Below are positions 15,396 through 23,994 of a stretch of DNA of 64,000 nucleotides, one piece after another. Each line of letters begins with the position of its first letter. Within the stretch, counting starts at the first letter, position 1. The position numbers and the translations under genes were made by a program. The notes under the pieces were generated by a model. That model had not been told where the DNA came from and searched no databases. It saw only the letters and a program-made list of their open reading frames with translations. Where the stretch lies: the NCBI GenBank assembly GCA_041687435.1, contig JAWLBX010000014.1, positions 26,460-90,459 on the forward strand, given 5' to 3'. Origin of the DNA: JACKII01 sp041687435 (GTDB lineage Bacteria; Pseudomonadota; Alphaproteobacteria; Bin95).

Positions 15396-17791
15396 GACAG
15401 ATAGGCCTCCGACAGAAGGTTCGACACCTCGCTCAGAGAGTCCACCAGATCCGTCAGGGCCTCAGTATCCACAGTCTCCGGCGTCTGCACCGCCAGTTCC
15501 GAATGGACTTTCAACAGTACCCGCGCCAGCGGCGACATGAGCCCGAACTCCTCCGCCCCCGGCAAGCGGGCGACATGGCCGCGAAGCTCCTCCAACTGGA
15601 ACAGAATGGCGCGCGGGTTCATGGTATCGAACACCATCAGGTCCACCACCGAATCCCGCTGACAGCCCAGCGAGTAGCGGCGGTGGTAGGTCATGGTGCA
15701 GTCGCCCAGTTCCAGCGCGACCTCCAGCGCCCCTTCCGGCGCCGCCGGGTCCGCGAAATGGGCGAGCATCTCCGCAATCGCGGCGGTGCGCTCGATGGCA
15801 CGGCCCACGGTCAGAAACTGCCAGTCGGTGAACCGGAACATGTTTTCGTGCACCAGGCCGCTCAGCGCCGCGATCTTGTAGAGCAGCCGCGTCATGGCCC
15901 GCGCTGTGTCATCGCCCGGCGCCAGGTTCGGGGCCAGATCGGCGGCGGTATCGGCGATGTCGCGCAGCGCGGTCCAGCCATCGATGGAAAACCGGTCATG
16001 CACCCGGCTGGCGCTCCGCACCGCCGAGTTGAGCGTATGGAGCAGTTCGCCCGGCATTGGCTTCGCCGCGTCCAGCGGCATGGTCGTCAGGTAGCCGGCA
16101 ATGCTGGAGTGCAGCGGCCCCTTTTGGTCCCCGGTTTCCGCCAGCCGCGTATGCTGGGCGCGCAGCACCCGCACCATGTTCTCTGCACGCTCCGCATAAC
16201 GGCCGAGCCAATAGAGATTTTCGGCAGCCCGGCTTGGCAGCGTGCCGACGCGCGGGCGAGGATAGCGGCCGGTGACATGAGCCGCCATCGTATCCGCCGG
16301 CACCGCGCTGTCACTCACCACCCAGACATCCGCGACGGAGCCGCCGCGCTTCATCGAGGTGGCAGCCACGTCCTCGGCCCGGCCGATGCGGGCATAGCCG
16401 CCCGGCATCATCTGCCACCCCTCTGCCGTGCGGCAAAGATAGAGGCGCAGGCTCATTGGCCGTGGTGCCAGCTTTCCATCGATCCAGGCAGGCGAGGTCG
16501 AGAGGCGGGCGATCTCCTGGCCGACCAGTGCGGCGCCGTCGGCTTCGAGCCGGGCCGGCAGGGTGTCGGCAATATGGGCACCGAAGGCGATATCGTCCTC
16601 CGGGTCGAACGGCAGGCGGGAGGACAGCGCCGGGCTGAACAGCATGCGTTGCGCATTCGCCTGCACGTGCGCCCTTGACGCGCTATCGCCGCACCACCAG
16701 GTGGCGACGTTGGGCAGTTTCAGTGGTTCGTCGAACCAGACTTGGCAAATGCGCGGCAGGAAAGCCATCAGCGCCCGCGCTTCGACCACGCCGCTGCCCA
16801 GATTGTTGGCCAAATGCAGCTTGCCATCGCGCAGGGCGCCCAGCAGGCCCGGCGTGCCCAGCATCGAGGAGCTATCCAGGTCCAGCGGGTCGGCCAGCGT
16901 GTCCGCCAGGCGCCGCCAAATGGCGCTGATTGGCGTCAAGCCGGCGACAGTGCGGACCATGGCCGTGCCGTTCTCGACCGTCAGATCCTCGCCTTCCAGC
17001 AGCATGAAGCCCAGATAACGCGCGATATAGGCGTGCTCCAGATAGTCCTGGTTCAGCTTGCGCGAAGTGAGAATGCCGATGCGGCCGTCGGGCACGGTGT
17101 TGTAGGCCTGCAACGCCTCCCGGAAGGCGCGGAAAAAGCCAGCCAGCCGATGCACATTCGCCTTGGCAAACAGTTCCGGAAACACGCGCGATGTTGCCAG
17201 CCGGTTTTCCAGCGCGATGCCGGCGCCGGCGGGTGCCTGCGCCCGGTCGCTCAACACCCACCATTCACCGTTGGGGGCCCGGCCGACCTCGAACGCGATG
17301 AAATGCAGGTGATGGCCGGATACCGGCTGAATCCCCACCATTGGCCGCAGCCAGCGCGGATTGGCGGCGATCAGGCTGGCAGGCACCAGGCCCTCCCGCA
17401 CCAGCCGGTGCTCGCCATAGAGGTCGGCGACCACCGCTTCCAGCAACTCCGCGCGCTGAATCAACCCGTCGGAGAGCCGCTGCCATTCATCCTCGTGGAT
17501 GATGACCGGCACATGGCTGAGCGGCCAGGCGCGATCCGACGGCGCATCGCCGGAGTTCTGGCGGAAAAACACGCCCGCGTCGCGCAGGTACTGATCGCCG
17601 CGCTCGAAGCGGGCCGCCAGGTTTTCGGCATCCAACCCCGAGAGGTGGTCGAGAAAGGCACGCCAGACCGGCCGCACATTGCCGCTTGCGTCCAACAGTT
17701 CGTCCGCCGCACCGGCGGGCGGGCAGTATTGCTTGAGCACGGCCAGGCTCGGGTCAGCGACCGTCTTTTTGGCCTGAGGCACTGGTTTCAA
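15392..17791 (-). CDS. Circularly permuted ATP-grasp / alpha-E fusion protein
   Basis: 799 residues. Residues about 60-480 form a circularly permuted ATP-grasp domain (DUF404/407 type) with H-E-D-E-W-Q-R-L, D-L-Y-G-E-H-R-L-V, G-R-I-G-I-L-T-S-R and E-G-E-D-L-T-V-E-N. Residues about 500-799 are an alpha-E (DUF403) helical domain starting S-R-A-A-E-N-L-Y-W-L-G-R-Y-A-E-R-A-E, with many E/R-paired helices. In the plus-strand arm the same two domains are separate genes (21512 and 22986), which supports a physical complex. Predicted (by comparative genomics of this family) to be a peptide amide ligase; no substrate is known. Overlaps both neighbours by four bases. Confidence 0.9.
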   Translation of the reverse strand: MKPVPQAKKTVADPSLAVLKQYCPPAGAADELLDASGNVRPVWRAFLDHLSGLDAENLAARFERGDQYLRDAGVFFRQNSGDAPSDRAWPLSHVPVIIHEDEWQRLSDGLIQRAELLEAVVADLYGEHRLVREGLVPASLIAANPRWLRPMVGIQPVSGHHLHFIAFEVGRAPNGEWWVLSDRAQAPAGAGIALENRLATSRVFPELFAKANVHRLAGFFRAFREALQAYNTVPDGRIGILTSRKLNQDYLEHAYIARYLGFMLLEGEDLTVENGTAMVRTVAGLTPISAIWRRLADTLADPLDLDSSSMLGTPGLLGALRDGKLHLANNLGSGVVEARALMAFLPRICQVWFDEPLKLPNVATWWCGDSASRAHVQANAQRMLFSPALSSRLPFDPEDDIAFGAHIADTLPARLEADGAALVGQEIARLSTSPAWIDGKLAPRPMSLRLYLCRTAEGWQMMPGGYARIGRAEDVAATSMKRGGSVADVWVVSDSAVPADTMAAHVTGRYPRPRVGTLPSRAAENLYWLGRYAERAENMVRVLRAQHTRLAETGDQKGPLHSSIAGYLTTMPLDAAKPMPGELLHTLNSAVRSASRVHDRFSIDGWTALRDIADTAADLAPNLAPGDDTARAMTRLLYKIAALSGLVHENMFRFTDWQFLTVGRAIERTAAIAEMLAHFADPAAPEGALEVALELGDCTMTYHRRYSLGCQRDSVVDLMVFDTMNPRAILFQLEELRGHVARLPGAEEFGLMSPLARVLLKVHSELAVQTPETVDTEALTDLVDSLSEVSNLLSEAYLS

Positions 17792-20700
17792 TGCTCCGGC
17801 GGCCGGCGAAGATCAAGGGTCATGGGGAACTCGGGATGCGGACGCTCGGGCACCAGCGCATAGCTGCCGGGGGTATGGCCGAAAGGCTGGAACCGGGCCA
17901 GGCGCCGGGCCTCCGCTTCATTATTGTTCACAGGGAACGTATCATAAGCACGGCCGCCCGGGTGCGCGACATGATAGATACAGCCACCCACGGCCCGGCC
18001 GCTCCAAAGATCGAAGATATCGAACACCAGCGGCGCGTTGACGGGCAGGACCGGATGCAGCGCCATGGCCGGCTGCCAGGCCTTGTACCGGACGCCAGCC
18101 ACCGCCCTGCCGTTCGTGCCTGTGGGCCGCAGCGGCACGGGTCGGCGGTTACAGGCCACGGCATAGCGTTCCGGATCGGCGCCCGACAGCGTCACCTGCA
18201 CCCGCTCGGTCGAGCTGTCGGTGTAGCGCACTGTGCCACCGATCGCCCCGACCTCGCCCAGCACGTTCCAAGGCTCCAGCGCCTGGCGGATTTCCAGGTG
18301 CACGCCTTCGGCCTCTACCTCGCCAAAGAAGGGGAAGCGGAATTCCGCCTGGGCTTCGAACCATTCGGTGCGCAAGGGGAAGCCGTGGTCGGCCAGGTCG
18401 CGCAGCACCTCCTGAAAGTCCTCCCACACATAGTGCCGCAACATGAACCGGTCCTGCAGGCTGGTGCCCCAGCGCACGAGCCGCCCCTTGACCGGCGCCC
18501 GCCACAACCGCGCGATGATCGCGCGCACCAGCAATTGCTGGGCCAGGCTCATGCGCGCGTTTGGCGGCATCTCGAAACCGCGGAATTCGATCAGGCCGAG
18601 CCGCCCGGTCGGCCCGTCCGGCGAATACAGCTTGTCGATGCAGATTTCGGAGCGATGCGTGTTGCCGGTCACGTCCACCATGATGTTGCGCAGCAGCCGG
18701 TCCAGCAGCCAGGGCGGCGGCGCGGTGCCTTCGCCCGGGTCCGGGATCTGCGCCATCGCCGTTTCCAGTTCATAGAGGCTGTCGTGCCGGGCTTCGTCGA
18801 TGCGCGGCGCCTGGCTGGTCGGCCCGATGAACAGGCCGCTGAACAGATAGGACAGGCTCGGGTGGCGCTGCCAGTAAAGGATCAGGCTGCGCAGCAGGTC
18901 CGGCCGGCGCAGGAACGGGCTGTCCAGCGTTGTCGCACCCCCGACGACGACGTGGTTGCCGCCGCCGGTGCCGGTGTGCCGGCCGTCGATCATGAACTTG
19001 TCGGCACCGAGCCGCGTCTGCCGCGCCTCCTCATAGATCACTTCGGTGGTGGCGACGCACTCGTCCCAATTGCCGGCCGGGTGAATGTTCACTTCCAGCA
19101 CGCCCGGGTCGGGCGCGACGCGCACCACGTTCAGCCGCGGGTCGTGCGGCGGCGCGTAACCCTCAATATGCACCGGCAGCTTCAGCGCGGTTGCTGCTGC
19201 CTCCGCCGCGGCCAGCAATTCCAGATAGTCGTCCAGCCGTTCCACCGGCGGCATGAACACGCAGAGCTTGCCGTCCCGCGGCTCCACCGTCATGGCCGTG
19301 CGCACCGCGCCGCTGATTTCGGCCGCCGCCGTCTGTTCGGTCTGGGTGCCGCGCGCGTCATCCGCCGTGAAGCTGGCCCGCGGTTGCGGCCGCCCGCTGG
19401 ATGTGGAAACAGTGACGTTCGGCACCCGGTGTTCCGGCAGCGGCGGCCGTTCCACCGTCGGGTCTGCCGGCAGCACATGCGGATAGCTGGCTGGCGGAAT
19501 ATGCGGCAGCGAACTCAAGGGCAGGCGGTAGCCGGCAGGGCTGTCGCCCGGCACCAGCAGCAGATGCGTGCGCCGCAGTTGCCAGCGCTCGGAAAGCCAG
19601 CGCCGGCTGCCGCCGCGGGCCTGCCAGCGCTGGACCGGCAGCACATAGCCGGTGGGCTTGTTGAGGCCGCGGGCGAACACCCGCGCCATGCGGCTGCGTT
19701 CTTCCGCATCCTCCAGCCTCGAATCCTCAGGTGTGACGTTGGCCGGCAGATTCGCCTCGCGCAGCAGCCATTGCGCCGGGTCCTCATAGGCCGGCACAAT
19801 GTTCTCCGCCGTAACCGCCAACGCCTCGGCAATGCCGGTGAGCAGGCGGGCTGCATCGTCGGATGTGACCGGGTATTCCTTGGTTTCCTCCGCGATCAGT
19901 TCCGGATTTGCCCAGACCGGCTGGCCATCCTTCCGCCAATACAGCGAGAAGGTCCAGCGCGGCAGGGTTTCGCCAGGATACCACTTGCCCTGGCCGTAAT
20001 GCAGGAAGCCGCCCGGCGCGAACCGGTCGCGCAGGCGGCGAACCAGCCGGTCCGCCAGGCTGCGCTTGGTTGGGCCGATCGCATCGGCGTTCCACTCCCC
20101 CGCCTCGAAATCGTCAATGGATACGAACGTCGGCTCGCCGCCCATGGTCAGCCGCACGTCGCCCTCGCTCAGGGCGGCGTCCACCTTCTGGCCGAGAGCA
20201 TTCAGCGCCGTCCAGCTTTCATCGGAGAACGGTTTGCTGATACGCGGATGTTCGGCCACACGGTCGACCCGCATTTCGAACGCGAACTCGACCTTGGCCT
20301 CGCTCGCCACGCCTTGGATCGGCGCGGCGTTGGCGTAGTGCGGCGTCGCCGCCAGCGGGATGTGGCTTTCGCCCGTCAGCAGACCGGAGGTCGGATCGAG
20401 CCCGATCCAGCCGGCGCCCGGCAAAAACACCTCCGCCCAGGCATGCAGGTCGGTAAAATCGACCTCCGTCCCAGACGGCCCGTCCAGGGCCTTCAAATCC
20501 GGTTTCAACTGGATCAGATAGCCGGACACGAACCGGGCCGCGAACCCCAGATGGCGGAACGCCTGCACCAGCAGCCAGGTCGAATCCCGGCAGGAGCCTT
20601 TGCCGGTGATAAACGTCGCCTCCGGCGTCTGGACGCCGGGCTCCATGCGGATCACATACTCGACGGAATGGGCGACGCGGCGGTTAACATCGATGATGAA

Positions 20701-21129
20701 GTCGATGGTGCGCTGCGGTGTCCGCGGAATTGCGTCCAGGAACCCCAGCAAATGGGGCCCCGCCGGCTCCGGCCGGCGGTAGATCGACAGGTCGTCGAGC
20801 AGCGCCTCCGGGTACGCGAACGGCCATTCCTCGGCAAAGTCTTCGATAAAGAAATCGAACGGGTTGTAGACGGTCATGTCCGCGACCAGATCGACCTCGA
20901 TCTTGAACTCCCGCACCGGCTCCTGGAACACATAGCGTGTCAGCCAATTGCCGTAGGGGTCCTGCTGGTGATTGACAAAATGGCCGCCCGGCTCGACCTT
21001 CTGCGAATAGGAAATTACCCGCGTGCGCGAATGCGGCGCGGGCCTGAGCCGCACCACCTGCGGCCCCAGCGTCACGGGCCGGTCATAGCGGTAATGCGTC
21101 AGATGATAGATGCTGGCTTTGATCGACAC
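17788..21129 (-). CDS. Transglutaminase-like / DUF2126 putative amidoligase fusion
   Basis: 1113 residues from a GTG at 21129 (V-S-I-K-A-S-I-Y-H-L start typical of the family, GGA-rich site upstream); an ATG at 21168 would add 13 poor residues. N-terminal transglutaminase part (1-300) with Cys180 in G-S-C-R-D-S-T-W, H-A-W-A-E-V-F and G-L-D-P-T-S-G. The rest is DUF2126, which contains R-L-T-M-G-G-E-P-T-F, a Y-Y/W-x-K-D segment, G-T-G-G-G-N-H-V-V near 735, and R-F-M-L-R-H-Y-V. DUF2126 has been assigned to the glutamine-synthetase-like COOH-NH2 ligases. So one chain holds a predicted peptidase and a predicted ligase. First gene of the minus-strand arm. Confidence 0.88.
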   Translation of the reverse strand: MSIKASIYHLTHYRYDRPVTLGPQVVRLRPAPHSRTRVISYSQKVEPGGHFVNHQQDPYGNWLTRYVFQEPVREFKIEVDLVADMTVYNPFDFFIEDFAEEWPFAYPEALLDDLSIYRRPEPAGPHLLGFLDAIPRTPQRTIDFIIDVNRRVAHSVEYVIRMEPGVQTPEATFITGKGSCRDSTWLLVQAFRHLGFAARFVSGYLIQLKPDLKALDGPSGTEVDFTDLHAWAEVFLPGAGWIGLDPTSGLLTGESHIPLAATPHYANAAPIQGVASEAKVEFAFEMRVDRVAEHPRISKPFSDESWTALNALGQKVDAALSEGDVRLTMGGEPTFVSIDDFEAGEWNADAIGPTKRSLADRLVRRLRDRFAPGGFLHYGQGKWYPGETLPRWTFSLYWRKDGQPVWANPELIAEETKEYPVTSDDAARLLTGIAEALAVTAENIVPAYEDPAQWLLREANLPANVTPEDSRLEDAEERSRMARVFARGLNKPTGYVLPVQRWQARGGSRRWLSERWQLRRTHLLLVPGDSPAGYRLPLSSLPHIPPASYPHVLPADPTVERPPLPEHRVPNVTVSTSSGRPQPRASFTADDARGTQTEQTAAAEISGAVRTAMTVEPRDGKLCVFMPPVERLDDYLELLAAAEAAATALKLPVHIEGYAPPHDPRLNVVRVAPDPGVLEVNIHPAGNWDECVATTEVIYEEARQTRLGADKFMIDGRHTGTGGGNHVVVGGATTLDSPFLRRPDLLRSLILYWQRHPSLSYLFSGLFIGPTSQAPRIDEARHDSLYELETAMAQIPDPGEGTAPPPWLLDRLLRNIMVDVTGNTHRSEICIDKLYSPDGPTGRLGLIEFRGFEMPPNARMSLAQQLLVRAIIARLWRAPVKGRLVRWGTSLQDRFMLRHYVWEDFQEVLRDLADHGFPLRTEWFEAQAEFRFPFFGEVEAEGVHLEIRQALEPWNVLGEVGAIGGTVRYTDSSTERVQVTLSGADPERYAVACNRRPVPLRPTGTNGRAVAGVRYKAWQPAMALHPVLPVNAPLVFDIFDLWSGRAVGGCIYHVAHPGGRAYDTFPVNNNEAEARRLARFQPFGHTPGSYALVPERPHPEFPMTLDLRRPPEH

Positions 21130-21511
21130 TGGGTCCGTCCATCCGGCTAGATGACTGCTCGCGGGCAAATCCCGCCTCTCGGCAAGCTAGTCGCAATCGT
21201 GCCGCAGGTCGAGCGGTCGAAAGGTCGAAAGGTCGAAAGGCGCCGCTGATCGGGCCGCTGACAGCCAATCTCATGAAGAATACAAGCCTGATTGCTATTT
21301 CAGTCGGATGCATACGCAAGCAAAATTACGAATTCGCCTAAATATTGGGCATTTTCCTGACCGGAATGCTCAGAATAAGGAGACGATGCGGCTCGCGATT
21401 TCCGGTATTTTGCATTAACACCGGTTGGACTCCCTTGAGGGTCTGGAACTTAGCAGCGTGACCGCTTAATCTTTCCCAGCATCCGCCCTGATACGGAAGC
21501 CCGAGGATCCC
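21130..21511. other. Divergent regulatory region between the two ligase arms
   Basis: About 380 bases without a supported gene, AT-richer than its surroundings on the right half (21280-21420). It must hold the promoters for the minus-strand (DUF2126) and plus-strand (ATP-grasp) arms. It contains the octamer tandem repeat at 21207-21238 and a small inverted repeat GCATT/AATGC near 21350-21370. No clear sigma70 pair or regulator site could be assigned. Confidence 0.6.
21207..21238. repeat. Octamer tandem repeat (GGTCGAAA)x3 plus one variant unit
   Basis: Three perfect copies of GGTCGAAA at 21215-21238, preceded by GGTCGAGC at 21207-21214. It lies 78-109 bases upstream of the DUF2126 start codon in the shared regulatory region. 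Confidence 0.9.
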
Positions 21512-22993
21512 TTGCTCCATACTGGCACATCTCAGTCCGATCCCCATCGCGCACAGACCGCCTCCGGTCTGATGAGCACCTACGATCCGCATGACTTCTT
21601 CTGCGAGCTGGCCTCGCAGCGGGCAGGCAATCCGGAGGTCACGCGGATCTGGCAACGCCTGGACGGCATGGACACGGCCAGCCTGCGGCGGCGGTCGCGG
21701 CTGGCCGACCGGGATCTGTTCAATCTCGGCATCACCTTCACGGTCTATTCGGACCGCGATGCCATCGACCGGGTTCTGCCGTTCGACGTGATCCCGCGAA
21801 TCCTCACCGTGCGGGACTGGGACCAGATCCGCCGCGGCGTCGAACAGCGCGTGACGGCGATCAACCTGTTCCTGCGCGACATCTACAATGCCGGCCACAT
21901 CTTCCGCGATGGCGTCGTGCCGGTGGAGTTGGTCAAAGGCAACCCGCAATACCGGCCCGAGATGGAAGGCTTCGTGCCACCCCAAGGGGTCTATGCCCAT
22001 ATCGCCGGCATCGACATCGTCCGCAATGATGCCGGCGACTTCATGGTTCTGGAGGACAATGCCCGCACGCCTTCCGGCGTCTCCTACGTCATCGAAAACC
22101 GGCATCTGATGATGCGCGCTTTCCCCGACCTGGCCGAAGGCATCAACATTGCCGACGTGGACGACTACGGCCGGCAACTGGCCAAGGCGCTGCAGGCGGT
22201 CGCACCGGCGAAGATCGCGCAACCGAACACGGTGGTGCTGACACCGGGCGCCTATAACTCGGCCTATTTCGAGCATATCTTCCTGGCGCGCGAGATGGGG
22301 GTGCCTTTGGTCGAAGGCCGCGACCTGGTGGTGGAAAATGACCGCGTGTTCATGCGCACCACCGCCGGCATCAAGCCGGTGCATGTGATCTACCGGCGGA
22401 TCGACGACGATTTCCTCGACCCAAAAGCCTTCCGCAAGGACAGTATGCTGGGCGTGGCCAGTCTGTTTGCGGCCTACCGCAAAGGCAACGTCACCCTCGC
22501 CAACGCGGTTGGCACCGGTGCGGCGGACGACAAGGCGATCTATGCCTACATGCCCCGGCTGATCCGCTACTACCTGCAACAGGACCCGATCCTGAGCAAT
22601 GTCGAAACCCATATCTGCCGCGAGAAAGAAGGCCTTTCCTACACCCTCGACAATCTCGACAAGCTGGTGACCAAGCCGGTCGGCGGCTCCGGCGGCTATG
22701 GCGTTGTCGTCGGCCCGCATGCCAGCAAGAAGGCGCTGCGTGAATTGCGCCGGCAGGTGGAGGCCGATCCCCGCAATTTCATCAGCCAGCCGATGATCAA
22801 ACTCTCGGTCGCGCCGACGCTCACCCGCCAGGGTGTCGAGCCGCGCCATGTCGATCTGCGGCCGTTCGCGGTCACCGGCGACAGCACCTGGGTACTGCCC
22901 GGCGGGCTGACCCGTGTCGCGCTGAAGCGCGGCTCGCTGGTGGTCAATTCCTCCCAAGGCGGCGGCTCGAAGGATACCTGGGTCCTTGCCTAA
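21512..22993 (+). CDS. Circularly permuted ATP-grasp protein (DUF404/407)
   Basis: 493 residues from a TTG at 21512 with GAGGAT just upstream; ATG 21572 (MSTYDPHDFF) is an alternative without a ribosome site. Motifs of the stand-alone family are clear: R-G-V-E-Q-R-V-T-A-I-N-L-F-L-R-D-I-Y near 112-129, F-M-V-L-E-D-N-A-R-T-P-S-G-V-S-Y-V near 178, V-V-L-T-P-G-A-Y-N-S-A-Y-F-E-H, L-V-E-G-R-D-L-V-V-E-N-D, and the glycine-rich V-G-G-S-G-G-Y-G-V ATP loop near 390. Predicted carboxylate-amine ligase. Followed by the alpha-E gene with an 8-base overlap. Homologous to the N-terminal part of the 799-residue fusion on the other arm, but clearly diverged. Confidence 0.93.
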   Translation: MLHTGTSQSDPHRAQTASGLMSTYDPHDFFCELASQRAGNPEVTRIWQRLDGMDTASLRRRSRLADRDLFNLGITFTVYSDRDAIDRVLPFDVIPRILTVRDWDQIRRGVEQRVTAINLFLRDIYNAGHIFRDGVVPVELVKGNPQYRPEMEGFVPPQGVYAHIAGIDIVRNDAGDFMVLEDNARTPSGVSYVIENRHLMMRAFPDLAEGINIADVDDYGRQLAKALQAVAPAKIAQPNTVVLTPGAYNSAYFEHIFLAREMGVPLVEGRDLVVENDRVFMRTTAGIKPVHVIYRRIDDDFLDPKAFRKDSMLGVASLFAAYRKGNVTLANAVGTGAADDKAIYAYMPRLIRYYLQQDPILSNVETHICREKEGLSYTLDNLDKLVTKPVGGSGGYGVVVGPHASKKALRELRRQVEADPRNFISQPMIKLSVAPTLTRQGVEPRHVDLRPFAVTGDSTWVLPGGLTRVALKRGSLVVNSSQGGGSKDTWVLA

Positions 22994-23948
22994 TTTGCTC
23001 TCCCGCTTCGCGTCCGACGTGTTCTGGCTGGCCCGCTATATGGAGCGGGCGGAGGCGCTGGCACGGCTGATCGACATCACCAAAACCTATGCCGGCACCG
23101 AAACATCCGGGGAGAAGTGGGAGCGCATCCTGCGCATCTGCGGCGACCTGGAACAGTACCGTGAAAGTCATAGCGATGCCGACGCAACCTCGATTCTGGC
23201 CTTCTACCTGCTGGACGACAAGAACCCGACCTCGGTCGCCTATTCCGTGCGCATGGCGCGGGAAAATGCGCGCGGCGCCCGGCATCTCATCAGCACGGAA
23301 TTGTGGACGCATCTCAACATGCTCCACAACCGCTATGCCAAGCTGACCGGCCGCGATATCCGCCTCTCCAACGTTTCGGAAATCTGCCAGGAAATCAAAA
23401 CCGCCTGCCAGACGAGCGAGGGTATCGTCGAAAGCACCCTGACCCGCGGTGAGCCCTGGCTGTTCTACAATCTCGGCAAACAGATTGAGCGCGCCGATCA
23501 AACCAGCCGCGTTCTCGACATCGGCTATCTGAGCCTGGCGTCTGACGATGACGATCACGCCCTGCTATCGGTGCAGTGGAACGCGCTGATCCGGTCGCTT
23601 GCTGGTTACCATCTCTATCGCAGCAAATACCCGGCGGGAGACTATGCCCGCGACGTCACCAGCTTCATGCTGTTCGAGCCGGAATTCTCCCGGTCGGTGG
23701 CCTGCTGCGCCGATTCCATTGCAACCACGCTGAAACGGCTGAAACAGCGCCTGCCGGAAATCCCGACCGGCCGGATCGACGACGCCCAGGCGGCATTGGC
23801 GGACATGATGGAGGCCGGACCGGAACAGCCAATCACGGCCGCGCACCTGCACCGGTTCCTGGACCAGCTTCAGCTTGCCATCGGCGCATTGTCAGAGGCG
23901 GTAGCAATCACCTATTTCCCGCCCGAAACGGCTGAAAACCAGCCCTAG
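22986..23948 (+). CDS. Alpha-E domain protein (DUF403)
   Basis: 320 residues, TTG start overlapping the upstream stop by eight bases. Starts L-L-S-R-F-A-S-D-V-F-W-L-A-R-Y-M-E-R-A-E, the alpha-E hallmark, and continues as an all-helical protein with A-R-E-N-A-R-G-A-R, E-L-W-T-H-L-N and L-G-K-Q-I-E-R-A-D-Q-T-S-R. The domain has no known catalysis; it always goes with circularly permuted ATP-grasp proteins and is thought to be their partner. Near the end the frame has D-V-T-S-F-M-L-F-E-P-E-F-S-R-S-V. Last gene of the plus-strand arm. Confidence 0.92.
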   Translation: MPNLLSRFASDVFWLARYMERAEALARLIDITKTYAGTETSGEKWERILRICGDLEQYRESHSDADATSILAFYLLDDKNPTSVAYSVRMARENARGARHLISTELWTHLNMLHNRYAKLTGRDIRLSNVSEICQEIKTACQTSEGIVESTLTRGEPWLFYNLGKQIERADQTSRVLDIGYLSLASDDDDHALLSVQWNALIRSLAGYHLYRSKYPAGDYARDVTSFMLFEPEFSRSVACCADSIATTLKRLKQRLPEIPTGRIDDAQAALADMMEAGPEQPITAAHLHRFLDQLQLAIGALSEAVAITYFPPETAENQP

Positions 23949-23994
23949 CCTAGTCTGGCCATGTCGGCCCATAAAGCCGCCCTTCCCCACTGCC

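Noticed and set aside
17791..21150. A 1119-codon open frame on the plus strand opposite the DUF2126 gene
   Set aside because: It is the antisense image of a very GC-rich gene: arginine/glutamine/histidine-rich product, no family motifs, no ribosome site, while the minus strand encodes complete conserved domains.
21338..22957. A 539-codon minus-strand frame opposite the ATP-grasp gene
   Set aside because: The product is compositionally biased (D/H/G/R-rich) and without motifs; the plus strand carries the ATP-grasp signatures.
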